A stretch of DNA of 64,000 nt from Golubevia sp. BC0850 (Eukaryota; Basidiomycota; Exobasidiomycetes; Golubeviales; Golubeviaceae), in the NCBI GenBank assembly GCA_012976225.1, contig JAAVVG010000024.1, positions 186,001 to 250,000 of the forward strand, given 5' to 3'. The notes below the pieces were generated by a model. That model searched no databases, was not told the origin of the DNA, and was given only the letters and a program-made list of their open reading frames with translations. The translations under genes were made by a program, and so were the position numbers. Numbering within the stretch: position 1 is the stretch's first letter; each line of letters starts with the position of its first letter. Positions 48,404 through 59,919 of the stretch are shown here, one piece after another.

Positions 48404-48491
48404 TATCGGAGCAGAAACGAGAAAACAAAATTCATGACATAGCAAATCATCTCGCTTGCTGGTCCAATTCCCACCCGCTGACAACAATTTC

Positions 48492-49840
48492 TTAAGTGAA
48501 AACCTTGACGCTGTTCACAGCGAAGTAGGCCTCTCCGTATGAGTCACCGTTGTTGCTGACTTGACTTTGACAGCTTCCGAATTGTGGAATACACTGTCCG
48601 TTGGTGGCGTAAAGTCTGGAGTGGAAGAAAAGTAAAGGACGCAGAGAGAGAGAAGTCAGAGAAAAAGCCTCTCGATGTTTGCCTGCACTGAAGCAAGGAA
48701 CTCACCCGTCATCCCTAACAGCATCACCACATAGGGTAATGTCGAAGATGATGTTGTGGTTTCCGAAGTCTTGTGGGCAAGGGTTTCCGAAATTGGCTCC
48801 AGGGGTTGGGAAAGTAGAGGTGTCGACAGAGCCACCTCCAACGTATTGGGCTTTCTCACTTGGGTTGAAGTACCAGACCTTGATTCCAGCTCCGGAAAGA
48901 TCTCTCTCCATGACGAAAGCTCCTCCTCCTTGATTGTTCATTCCACTTGGGGAAGGGTTGGCGGTGAGCTGAACTCCACAACCTAGATTGTTGGAGTCAG
49001 CGACACAGTTGGTGGAATCAGTGTTAGTTCCGGTTTGACCAGAAAGCGGGCTTGGGACGGTACATCCTGGATTTGTGTGTAGAGTAGCTTGATCGAAGTT
49101 GAAGGCGTCAGAGAAAGCTTCGAAGATGTCGATTTCTCCTCCGGCTGGGTAAGGCCCGTTGCTTGGCTCAGCTAGAGTCCACCAAGCTGGGGAGAGATAC
49201 AATTAGAGAAGATCAGAATGTCGAAGTGTCAGAAGCTGGACTTCTACGTTTCCTGGTATCAATTCGGGTGGTCTACTCACCTGGCCAGACGGAGCATCCG
49301 GTGGGTAGATGGTTGAAGTCCAAGACGTAAACACCATCCCCGAAAGCTTGGGTAGAGCTGATACGAACACTGTTACGGTGAGCACCGACCTGTGGAGCTG
49401 TGTCGACCTTCATGTGGAAAGATCCGTCACTAGCGATCGTAGCGAGTTGTTGGTCTTGGGCAGCTTGCAATCCTTGGAAGTTAACGAATCCGTGAGTTGG
49501 ATCGCCTTGAGTGAAGTAGCTCCATTGGTTGCCGTCCTGGATAAATCAAATAGAAAAGAGATTTAGAACAGAGTCAGCGGGGAGGAAGCAGGGGAATACT
49601 TGTAAGACATGGAGGCGATGAGAGATTCTCGAAGGCAAGAACACGTGTTCTAGATGGCGACAAGATTGCCACTCTAAGCTGAGTTTCTTCCCTTCCGGTC
49701 GGACTTTTACGATTTCGGTTGAAGTGTAAACTCACCAAGAAAGATTGTGGGTCATATTCCTTGTTAAGGTTGTAAGATCTGGCTGAAACGGCAGCGGCAG
49801 ATAAAAGAGAGACGGTGGCGAGAGAAGCTAGGCGGTTCAT
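48492..49840 (-). CDS. Secreted GH16 endo-1,3(4)-beta-glucanase-like protein, 4 exons
   Basis: Exons 49840-49736, 49536-49281, 49186-48706 and 48615-48492 give 321 residues in phase. The N-terminus (MNRLASLATVSLLSAAAVSA) is a signal peptide. The lichenase-type core shows DGNQWSYFTQGDPTHGFVNF, GAHRNSVRISST, AWWTLAEPSNGPYPAGGEID and the catalytic motif GEIDIFEAF (nucleophile and acid/base Glu). NNQGGGAFVMERD, IKVWYFNP and NIIFDITLCGD complete the sandwich. Length and order are those of fungal GH16 glucanases acting on cell-wall beta-glucans or mixed-linkage glucans. No GPI signal: the protein ends in NSVKVFT. It lies directly beyond the right end of the duplication. Confidence 0.92.
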
Positions 49841-49934
49841 TTTGGTTGATTGCTTGTAGATTTTGGTTGGTTGGAAGAAGAGTTTTAGATGAAATATTGT
49901 ATGGGGATCTGGTGAAAGAAGAGAAGAGGGGTGC

Positions 49935-49942
49935 CTTTTATA
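49935..49942 (-). promoter_or_regulatory. TATA box of the GH16 gene
   Basis: The minus strand reads TATAAAAG, 95-102 bp before the ATG at 49840, a canonical position. Confidence 0.5.
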
Positions 49943-50677
49943 CCTGTTTCGAGTTAATAGTCAGCAGGAATGATAGAGTTCGATGCCTGAATTTGGCGAA
50001 GGTTAGTGCAGAACTCTCGCTATTCGTGAACCCTCCTGGCAAGATTGGAAGTCAATTTCTGAGAATCTGAGCCGATTGAAAGACAGTGGCAAGTGCAGGA
50101 AGGTTTTTGCATGAAAGGGAAGGGAGGACAGAGTTCGTTCCTGCCAACTCTCGACGCCAGACGCCAACTCGACTCGGAAGTTTTCCTTCCTCCTCACCGA
50201 CACCCATCCAACTGAATGATGCGATCGATACGATGACAGATTGATGATTTTAATCTTGTTCAGTTCTCAGTGATCTCAGCACCGCTCGAACTTCATTTCG
50301 TCCAAGTCGAGGGAGGCACGACGCCAAGTATTGCTCTTTACCTTTGAATTTTGATTCTGTATAGTTCAATATTTCGACATGATCTCCAAAGAATTTTCAA
50401 GGCCAATTCTGGTAAGACCAGAGCGCAACAAGGGTCCTTCGTTCAGAGGTTCCCAGATTTTCGACTCTCGCAGGAGCAGGAAATGACGAACAATCTACAC
50501 TCGCAAATCCGTCGTGCAAGAGTAGGCATCGAATGAGACAATGTAAACGTTGGGCTGAGCTGAAGCTCGTTCAAAAACACAATGCACAGGCGGCATCTAA
50601 CTCCACAGGAAGAGAAGGCTTGACTCCAAAAGATTCATGAAGAGGATGATTGTACAGTATCAGCAAGAACGTGATGC
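49943..50677. other. Intergenic: upstream of GH16, downstream of cyclin gene
   Basis: No coding frame supported. A frame at 50351-50536 is short and featureless. Confidence 0.4.
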
Positions 50678-52215
50678 TTACTTTTTGGCTTCCACCGCTT
50701 TTCCCCATCTATCGATCCATTCCTTAACACCTTTCTTGTCTGCAAGTTCTGCGAGACCTCCCCATTCCTCCCTGACTTTAGCAGCCAGTCCATTTTCGTC
50801 ATCGTAGAGTCTGAGTAGATGAGCGCAGACAGCTCTCAGCTCTGCTCGAGTAGCATCGAAGAGAATATACCAAGGAGCCGGAGACATAGGAAGTGAAATA
50901 GGTTTGAAGGTCGGGGAAGAATCCGAACGTTCGAGAGTGCAGAGGTAGATCGAGGTGCAAGCCAAGATGTGAGGTGGGAAAAGACAGTAGACTGGAGTTT
51001 GAAGACTAAGAAAGAGGATCAGATGACGGAGTGGAGGAGAGGTTAGGATTTTCAGAGACGAACTTCGATTAGATCAAGGGAAAAAAAAGATGGTTGGACT
51101 CACGCATCGTTGAGATAACCCCAGGCTTTTTGAGCCACTCCTGGATGATCCTCCGAGTTGGTCAATCCAAGTAGCTGAAGATAGTTGACCATAGTTGCAT
51201 AAGGAAGATTGACTTGAACGTTGAAACCCAATCGTTTAAGAATTTGCATCTCAGCTATCACCAAGGCGTCCTTCGCGTCATAGAAAGATTGAGCAAAGTA
51301 AGATTGAGCTACGTATTTGAAGGGAGGGATCGATTTAGATTTTGAGGTTGATCGCGGAGGTTTTGACGAAGAGGAATAAGGAGAAGAGTCCTCTCGAGTT
51401 GAAGATCCAGAAGAAGAAGAAGAAGGATGAGAGGATTGATGTCGTTTGTTGGCAGTGTCCTCGTCTGGCTGAGCTCCATTTCCGTTTGCCTGTTCCTTCC
51501 TCTTTCCAAGTGAGACTTCACTCGATCCCTCATTCACAGCACTTCCTATGAGAGAACTGGAGCTGACGGAAGGGTTGGCTAGACCTTTCCTTTCTAGAGC
51601 TCGTGGACCGGGAGAATGGTTTGAAGCGTGAAGAGATCTTTGAATGAGAAAGTCATAGACATTAACCAGATCTCTGATGCTTAGAGGGGATTCCTCAAGC
51701 TTAGAGGCTAGGAAGAGAGCTCCTGCTCCAATGTCCTGATAAAGAAAAGAGAAGATGTGAGCACAACGAGCTTGCTTTAGGGATGACTGGAGGCTCATGT
51801 GCTCACTTTGATTGAGAAGTGTTTCATAGAAGTAACATACCAGAATCTTTGGAAGAGAACTTGAGCTGTTGCCATAGCTACTTGGGGTCTAAGAGAGATA
51901 GGGTGATCGAAGAAGCTCACTTTCCATCAGCTCTCTCGAAGCTCTTCTTCTTCTTCTTGCCCCCTCCCTTTGATATCAAGAGATTCTTTTCCTTCTTTCC
52001 TGTTTCACCTGCTATCTGTCCAACCATCAGTCGCGTCTAGTTAGGTTGTATCTCTGAGTAGCTACTCACAATTTGAGCAAGATTCCAGCTTGCTGAATCA
52101 ATTGACACCCATAAACTCTCAATTCATCCTCCAGATCTGACGGAATCCCATCTTTTCTTGAAGGCGTTTCTGCTATTTGATCTGCTGAAACTAGTGGATT
52201 GAGCAAGATTGGCAT
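50678..52215 (-). CDS. Cyclin-L-like transcription/splicing cyclin, 4 exons
   Basis: Exons 52215-52070, 51888-51807, 51735-51104 and 51005-50678 give 395 residues in phase. The cyclin box opens with DELRVYGCQLIQQAGILLKL, then PQVAMATAQVLFQRFWYVTS and IGAGALFLASKLEESPLSIR, close to cyclin L (and more distantly cyclin T/K/Pch1). A Ser-rich insert of about 90 residues (51640-51330) lies inside the first fold, before FKYVAQSYFAQSFYDAKDAL. The second fold holds GFNVQVNLPYATMVNYLQLL and PVYCLFPPHILACTSIYLC. Family partners are CDK11/CDK9-type kinases in the nucleus. There is no RS-rich tail, unlike animal cyclin L. The ATG is 3 bp from the divergent neighbour's ATG. Confidence 0.88.
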
Positions 52216-52218
52216 CGA

Positions 52219-54046
52219 ATGGCGGCTGTCAGGTTTGTCGAGAAGAAGTTAAAGCTCCTTCTTTCTGACCTGCCTCGCACTCAAAACCAAATGTCCAGGA
52301 AGCAGAAGAAGAATTGATCAAAAGCAAATTAGAAAGTCTGCCAGAAGATGTAGCAGTTCAAGTTGTTCAATTCGTCAGAAGTTGGACAGAGGAGGACGAG
52401 GACGAGGGTGAGAAAGAGAGGCAACTCGGAAAAAGGTGAGCAGCAATTCTGAAGCTTTGTCCTTCTCTTTGACTCTCCTTCTTCTGTGTCTCTCTATTAG
52501 TTTTTACTTCTTTCACACTCTTGAATGACAGGCTTAGAGACTTGACGCTGAGCGCCTTGAGCAGGACGTCCAGAGACGCTCGCGGCCTCTTTCTCTCGTT
52601 TCTCTCGAAGAACATCACCATCTCATCTCGTCATCTGGCTTCTCTCGATCAACTTTTCAGCAACAATCCTGATATAGTGGCACTGGTCGGCACTCTTCAA
52701 GTCTCAACTTGGGATGAGGAGAAGGGAGAGTCCCCCTCCTCCGAAGACTTGGAGGAGTTGTCCAGAGCAACTAATGGAGCTTATGAGAATCTCCCATCGG
52801 AGAAAACAAGGATTTGTCAAGAACTTCATAGTCAAAGGAAGGTAGAGCTTCTTCTGGGTCAGATGAAAAATCTAAAGACTCTAGTCATCTACTCCAATCG
52901 GTTAACTTCAACCTCGTGTCGAGAGTAGGAGGAAGGGATGTTCATCTAGCTTTTCTTACCAACTCTCTTAAAGATTACAGATATCAGGAACTGGATTGAA
53001 TTCCAAGGAAACGTCTCTATCAGCTAAGAAGGCGGTGTGGGTACTATGCTTCGCCCCTTCACTTCAACAAGCCATCCTCGAAATCTCCTGTTCAACTGCC
53101 GATGCGGAATTTCTTTCTGAATATACCGACACTTTCAAAAGTCTATCAAACGTCAAAGATTTGGCTGTTACCATTCTATTCAGCTGGGACGATTCAGATC
53201 GAAGTACATGATGGGGATTGGGGTGGGAATCAAAGATTAAGGGGGAACATGGTAGCAGAAGGTCTGAGGCATTGTTTCATTTTCTCAACGTGACGAACAA
53301 ATTAAAAGCCTGCGAGATTGACATCAAGAAATCATTCAGAAGAGGTGACAATCATTACCCTGCACACTCACCAAGTCTTCTAGGTCTCAAAGCTTCGTCA
53401 GCAACCCTTCAACATCTAAGAATTTTCGGTTTTATGGATGAACAGGACAACGGTGTGGGTGCTGCCATAGACTTTAGTATCTTGAGTGACCTCAAGTACT
53501 TATCCGTCGATGCATTCTCATTATGGATTTTGGCCAGATTTACAGGTCAAGGTCAAGATGTTCCGCTACCTCTCAGTCTTCATACTTTTCGCTTGGGCTT
53601 ATACACATGTGATTCTTTACGTCCAGAACATTGCCCAAGTCAAGATCGGATGCTGGGTATCGTGCTGGCGCACATGGGGTCGTCGCAAAGTGGTTTAGCC
53701 AACTTGACGATTGTAGTTCCGCAAGACCCAATTAAGGAAGATCATCTCTCCATCACCAACCCAGAATACCTCAAGCAATGGAACATAAGTAGAACAAATC
53801 TTAAGATCTCGCCTGTCTTCAAGGAGTGGAAACTAATTCTTCGATTGCTGAAGCCAGGAGAGATTCGTGAGTAGAGTACCGAGATCACATTGCTCCTTTG
53901 AGATCGAGACTGACTCATGGACTTGAGGATCTACCTAACCTCTCTTTCTTCTTCTACGTCGTTTAAATTTCATCTCAGTCGGAGATGTCTCAAAAGGAGA
54001 AGGCTGCCTCTCGCATCTCTCTCGTGTTTCTCCCTTCCAGACTTGA
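52219..54046 (+). CDS. Hypothetical protein, possibly F-box/leucine-rich-repeat-like
   Basis: Not recognised with certainty. The proposed start is a 9-nt exon (ATG GCG GCT, 52219-52227) spliced to 52299-52435, which reads EAEEELIKSKLESLPEDVAV, then to an exon from 52532 (LRDLTLSALSRTSRDARGLF). SLPEDVAVQVVQFVRSW resembles the start of an F-box-type helix; later parts (LKTLVIYSNRL, NVKDLAVTILFSWDD, LQHLRIFGFMD, LKYLSVDAF) look like irregular leucine-rich repeats. The last intron (donor at about 53867) joins in phase to a short exon ending at the TGA 54044-54046. Junctions around 52900-52985 and 53200-53260 could not be phased by eye, so internal structure is incomplete. Possible substrate-recognition protein; inference. 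Confidence 0.5.
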
Positions 54047-54474
54047 ATCAAGGCTGTTTGAGCGGTGTCTTTTTGTAGATGAGAGCTAAGAAGGTGCACA
54101 GACTCCGATTACTTTTACAGGTTTTCTGTAATTCAATTTAAGAGAACTGAAGGCTGAACTTGAGAGAAGGAGAGGGGGGCAGATTCCTCTCGAGCTGCAG
54201 CACCGACATTCAAATCGAGAGTTCCATGACAATTAGATGATGTGTCAAATCGATTTTTCAGAAAGGCAAATAAGAGCAAAGGTATGTAGACAGGTTGAAG
54301 TTGAGGGTGCATATTCTTAAACGAGACGAAAAGCAGTATTAAGGTATCTAAGCAAGCGCAAATTCTATCCCTCCGACTTGTGTATCCGGACTTGAAACAG
54401 TGATCCATTAGAATAAATAGCGAAAACGGCTGTAGGTATAAGGAGAGGGTATCTTTCCAAGTCAAAGAGTCGAC
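54047..54474. other. Convergent intergenic region
   Basis: 3' flanks of the unknown plus-strand gene and the HAM1-like gene. An open frame on the minus strand (54133-54465) has no upstream exon or motif. Confidence 0.4.
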
Positions 54475-57400
54475 TTATTCCAGCTTTTCCTTCTTCTTCT
54501 TTCCAAAGAGTCTACCAATAGTACCTCCTTTCTTCTGACTAGAAGCCTTTCCATTCTTTTCTAAATCTTTGTCTAGTCTATCTTCAATCTTCTCAGCTTG
54601 TTTTCCAGCATCTCCTGGATTCTCCTTAATTGCAGTCGATCCGATCTTTGATTCCATATCTTGTGGTTTAATCTTTTCTTCTTCTTTCATTTCCTTCTCA
54701 GCTTGAACTAGATCCTTTTCGGCTCTCTTAACAGTTTCAGAAGTAGTAGGCTCAGTTTTCCCTTGAGCAAAGGCTTCAGCAGGAGATTCAGATTCAGGGT
54801 TCCCATCTGCAGGTCTATGGTCGTTTGGATCCAACTTATCAACTTGAGTTTCAGGTAAATTTTCGACTTCTGCTGGAGGTTCAAAAGACAATTCATCAGT
54901 TGCATCAAAAGCATTGCTTCTCCATTGATTTCTGACAATGTCTTTCTTAGCAGTTCTTTCCAATTGATCCTTGACGTATTTGATAGCATGAGCATCTTCC
55001 CAACGTTTTACATTTTCAGGATCTTCTTCTCTAGTGAAATCGATTTCCAAAGTTCCAGCTTGTTCTCTGTATTTAGCTAAAAGATCTCTCAAAGCTGCAA
55101 TTCGTTTTTGGACTTCTTCAAAAGTCAAATCTTCTGTTTCTTGACCTCTGTTGAGTTTGGCTTCCATTAGAACTAGATCTAGTTGTTTGAGTCCTAAAGA
55201 AACACCATAGGAGATGAAGTGCTTGAGGATTAACTTGGTCAGGAAACTATCAACCAGAGAACTTGCTAAGGCGTGAAGGATTCTGTGATTACTTTGTCGA
55301 ACTTTGATGGAAAGAGTTTTGAGTTTCGTCTTGACTTTACGAACTTCGAAGAAATGAAGACCAGGGTTCTTTGGAACGTCGATGTAGATGCTGAGACCAA
55401 AACCTCCGATAAGCTGAGAGAAGAGAGGGAGGGAGCGAGAGGTCAGTGTCAGCGTGTCAGAACTCGACAGGACTGCCCAAGGAGGAGGCTACCTGCTTTT
55501 TTACTACTCTCGCAGATGGAACATTAGCCAAATGAGTCAACTCACCACGTCAGCGATTCCCTTATCATAGATGTTCAACCCTTTAGGAGCGAACTTGGAG
55601 GTAAAAGCGAAAGCGAGCTTATGAACTCTGAGACTCATTCCCTTCACCTTAATCTTTAATCTATGAGAGTGAGTTGATTCTTTAATCCTCTCGAAATCCA
55701 AATGAACGTCATTATCGAACTTGATATCCAACATGTTCGGAAGAAGATGTTTAAGTTGAAGTGCAATATTCTCAATGACCAATTCGAAATCTGGATGTTT
55801 ATAAACGATTCTAGGAATTGGAAGAACTCCAAGTCTATCAAAAAGACCTTTCAGAATCAGTTGAGCATCTGAAAGTAAAGCTTTGTTTCTAAACCATTTA
55901 CCATCTGAAGAAACTAAAACATGTTTACCAATATCCTTTCCATTCTTTGTAAGTCTCTTCAAGAGAGAATCTTCTTTGATTGCTAAAGCAAAGGAAGCTG
56001 ATTGACTGATCAAGTTTGCAACGTCCTCTTTGTATTGCTGATTCAATTTCTTGAATCTTTGAAAAAGTTCTTTTCCTTCTGTTTCACATTGAGGTTTGAT
56101 TGCGAAACCAGGTTCTAAAAGACATTTTCTAATAAATGTATCAGTATCTTTCCAAAAACCTCGAATGCTTGGATCATCTTTAGCTCCAACTGAAAGAGAT
56201 TTTGCGAGAGTTAAGATTGATTTGAGATCTCTTCCATCAGAGAAATTCTCGATTAATTTGACTAGAGGTTCAGAAGCTTCCGATAAAGACTTGTCTAATT
56301 TGATTGAAGGTTTTCCAATATTATCCTGAACTGAAGTAGCAGCACTTTCAATCTTTGAGATGAACCAAAGGAGAGCTTCTGAATATTCTTCATTCCTTTG
56401 ACAATCTACGCAGAGCTTTCTCATCCTAGAAATCAATTTCCTTTTTCTCTCATCATTCCAAGACTCTTTAGAATTTTTCTCCAGAGTTTTCACAGATTGT
56501 TTTCCTAGTCTCTTCAATCTTTCTTTCTCCAAAAGATGAGTTCCATCATTTGCTACCGCCCCAAGCTGAGCTACGTCCAAAAGTTTAGCTGCATTCAAAT
56601 CATTTGCTGAATCTCCATCTTTAGCTGAAATGATAGGTCTTGAAACTCCTTCTCTAAGACTTTGCATCAATTCAGGATTCTTGAGATGAGTCTTTAGTTT
56701 ACTTGGATCTTGAAGTAAAGATTCCAGAGCTTTTGGATCCTTAGCTAGAGCTGTTCCATTCTCCATTAGTTTAGATTGAAGGCCTGAAAGAGTGCCCTTG
56801 AGGACATCAGGGGAAGTACTTTCATCCAATTGAGTCTTGAGTGCTTGAACGTCTGTTGAGACTGATTCTGCCTTGGCTAGCGTTTGCGCTTTCAAAGCCT
56901 CCAGGCTCTCGTTCTTAGCAGGTGAAGTTCCTTCTTTACTGGCATCCATCTTTGAAGTTGCATTGCTGACTGCATTGTTGACTGCCGTTTCGACTGAAGA
57001 GGCTAGCAAGTTTGCTTGTTGAGGATCTTTGGAAGTTGTGGCAGTTGAAGAAGAGGCGGTTGCTTCTGCTTCTGCTTGACCTTCAAAAGTTGAGCCTTCC
57101 TGCATGATTTCTTGATCGGTCTTCTTCAGAGTTTCTTTGCCTTCCACTTGGAAGTTTCCGGTAGTGGTAGAAACCTGACCTAAATCGTCCTGGATCATAG
57201 GTAAAGTTTCACTCAGAGTTCCTTCTACGATTTCAGCGGCTAGGAAACCAAGATCGGCGATTATGTGACGTAATTCTGGTTGGATGAGGACTAGTCTAGC
57301 CAAAGTTTTAAGATGGTGAAGAGCTGCAAGGTGAGGAGATAGGGTGAGAGTTTGGGGAGGCATGAGATTCAGCTTCCACTCAGTTGCGATAAAGACTGGA

Positions 57401-57960
57401 TCGATAAGCATGGGACTTAATTGTATCAACTCTTTCAAGAGTGAGGTTCAACTAGGGTACCATCGCAAACTACCATGTCCTGAGAGTCCGACTAACTCAC
57501 CCTGATTGCCATCCTGTTTGACTTTTACCAATTTACTCTTCTTTCCTTCACTCTTCTTTTCCAATTCTTTCAATTCTTTCTCTTTCTGTTCTTTCTTTCC
57601 CTTTCTAGTCAAAGTCAATTTCTTTCCACCTTCTTCCTTAACTTTGAGTAGACTACCTCTAGTTCTCCACAAAAAGGTTTGAAGCTCCTCATCTCCATTT
57701 CTCTCTTTGATCAATTCCTGAACTGTTGAGAGTAGTCCATGAAAATCTTGAGCTAAAGTCTTTGTTGAATTTGACAGTTCATCTGAATTGATTGAATTTG
57801 GATCTGCAGGAGTTGAAGTTGAGTTGGAGGGATCGGAAGTGGAATAGGTACTTGGATTCAACGTCTTTGAAGACTGAATTCTAGACAAGAAATCTGTTAA
57901 TTGATTATTAGTTGGAAGGGACCCTTCCTCTAGAGCTGCTACCACATCAATGATTGTCAT
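54475..57960 (-). CDS. HAM1-like fungal protein (DUF5923-type), 3 exons
   Basis: Exons 57960-57501, 57431-55546 and 55413-54475 give 1094 residues in phase. The ATG at 57960 (MTIIDVVAALEEGSLPTNNQ) opens a helical N-terminal part. Coiled, Glu/Lys-rich stretches and an Ala/Ser/Thr-rich linker follow. The C-terminal half contains LGVLPIPRIVYKHPDFELVI, KGMSLRVHKLAFAFTSKFAP, GLSIYIDVPKNPGLHFFEVR and TKLKTLSIKVRQSNHRILHA, a repeated beta-rich pattern like the BPI/lipid-binding-type fold proposed for fungal HAM1-like proteins. It ends with an acidic tail and a strongly basic terminus (GRLFGKKKKEKLE). Molecular function is not established; a membrane or lipid role is inferred. The assignment comes from overall pattern, so subfamily is uncertain. 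Confidence 0.65.
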
Positions 57961-58375
57961 CGAACGAGCCAAGTGGAAGTGTTCAGGATGTTGATGGAGA
58001 TGGATATGGGAGGTGGAGTCGAAAGTTCAAAGTGAATCTATTTTGGAACTCATTGGTCGCGTCACAAACAAACTTTTCTGGACTTCACGATTAAGAGATC
58101 AAAGTGATTCAGACATCAGAGAGTGTTTGGTGAAGATTTTGAGAGAGAATCTTCATGAAGTTCACTACGATATCCTACACAGCTACTGAAGCCAGCTCTT
58201 CCCCGAACTTCTTCTATCCTTCTTCTTTCTCCCCTCTCCCCATACACATTTCTATTAAAGAGTTCTCAGTCCTCCCTTCTTTTCCGATTCCTTTCAAGAT
58301 CGCTCAGCGGAAGAGGATCTGAGATCCAAATCCAGTCCTTGACTTGCTTCTCGGAGCTCTGCAGATGGAAGTTGC
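57961..58375. other. Intergenic, upstream of the HAM1-like gene
   Basis: Promoter region of the minus-strand HAM1-like gene and 3' flank of the next gene. Pyrimidine-rich in the middle; no gene seen. Confidence 0.4.
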
Positions 58376-59687
58376 TCAGAGGTTTATTCTTGTCCAAATA
58401 GATTCTTGATCCAGGAGTTTGCAGCTTGATTTGAGTATGATACTAACAGTGCAGTCACTTGAGGTCCCGGTAGAGGTCGTGGCTCTCGAGACTTTGAGGT
58501 GAGAGTGAAAGATGACAGTGACGATAGAATTTTGGAGGGAGAAACTTGAGAAGTCAGTCCTTGTCTTGAAGGTCATCTTTGAATTTTGCCATTCTATCGC
58601 TTGCAATTTGGTGGACCGCTAGATGAAGAGCAAAATGAGAAATCTGGAGGTTCATCGTTTCGTTTAGAGGCTTTTCAGCTCTGGTTGGCGGTGACTGAGA
58701 CTTTGATAATGAATTGATCTGCATCCTTGACGAGTTGATTTCCATAGAAGACTGTATCTCTTTTCGAAAACTGAGCCCATCTGCCAATTGTGAAGCGTAG
58801 AGAACATGCCGATAGGTGTGAGACTGTGCTCATGCGATGTCCAACTTCCAGTTCTCAGCAATTTGACTCACCCCCAATTCAGAGTGATAGAGGAAAATGT
58901 GTGATTTCCAGCCTCTGTAGAGAAGATTGAGACCGAGAAGAAGTCAGCAAGTCGAAAAGGCAAGCTCAATTCGAGTCCATTCAATATGACCCCTCTCTTC
59001 CTCACCTTTCGTTGCAAGAACTTTGCTCTTATCGGGAGTTTGAATAGTGAAAGTGAAATTGTAGGTTCCTTCTCTAGACCAAGAGTCTTTCGTTTCATCT
59101 GTTCCCTTCAGCTCATCCTCACGAGGCAGAGCCGTGAGATACAAGGAGCAGAACTGGAAGACAGAGTAATGATGTAGAGCTCGATATCAGCGATCTGATA
59201 TTGTATTCTTCTCCAATTCTGACCCACTTGAAGCTCCACGATCTTCACCTCCCCTGCTGGTGCTACTCCATCATCTCTTGGTTCTCATCCTCCCGCAACT
59301 GCCTCTGTAGTACCTCACTTACTTGATCGTAACCACTCTGAGCATAGAAGAAGGCAACCCATCTACCATCTCCAAATGTTTCACTCTTGATCAGTTCTGA
59401 CTTTTTGTCCGCCTCGGAGGCTTCGAAGAGGGCCCTTAATCCAGAAAGACGCTGTCAGAGACGAGGTGAAGGGTCAATTGGGAGCACATTGGGTGGACTT
59501 GAAATTGAGAGCTCATTTGGAGCTTGTAGACTTACCCATTCTAGGACGTCTAAGTAGAACAAGTGAATGGAAGAAGGAGAGGAGTAAGTGAAAGGTGAGC
59601 GGAGATGTAGAATGAGCAATCTCTGAATCCTTCGAGGAAGCTCCTTTGCTTGTTTTACTGACCTGCCTTAGTCTCTGTAGCAGTCAT
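58376..59687 (-). CDS. Hypothetical protein with MATH/TRAF-like features, many short exons
   Basis: The proposed start at 59687 (MTATETKA, exon to 59663) joins in phase to a tiny exon, DVLEW, then to RLSGLRALFEASEADKKSEL, SETFGDGRWVAFFYAQSGYD, SLYLTALPREDELKGTDETK, REGTYNFTFTIQTPDKSKVL and AGNHTFSSITLNWG, and ends with SSFSLQNSIVTVIFHSHLKV and a TGA at 58378-58376. The run of W/F-centred strands, especially FGDGRWVAFFY followed by LYL and YNFTFTI, is reminiscent of MATH domains, but no diagnostic motif is complete. I did not phase all exons. Unknown function. Confidence 0.45.
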
Positions 59688-59919
59688 TATGATGACAGAG
59701 CCGAGATGACAATTTGAGGAGTATTACTTGTCGTGGAAGTGAAAGAAAAGTGTTGATCTTCTCATGCTATCGTTCTTTCACTAAAAGTCCTCGAGAATCT
59801 TGCCTTTTCTAAGCCCTTTCTAATCTTCAATAAGAAAGTTAGGATTTATGAATGAATTTTGAATGTTTGAGAACCGATCTTGCAAGGTGTCAAATTTACA
59901 GAGGAATGAGAGAGACTCC

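Noticed and set aside
51836-51841. GTATGT as a donor in the cyclin gene
   Set aside because: Reading through gives the conserved FWYVTSMKHFSI, so the site lies inside exon 2.
54133-54465. 110-codon minus-strand frame after the HAM1-like stop
   Set aside because: Lies in 3' flank, has no motif and no link to an upstream exon.
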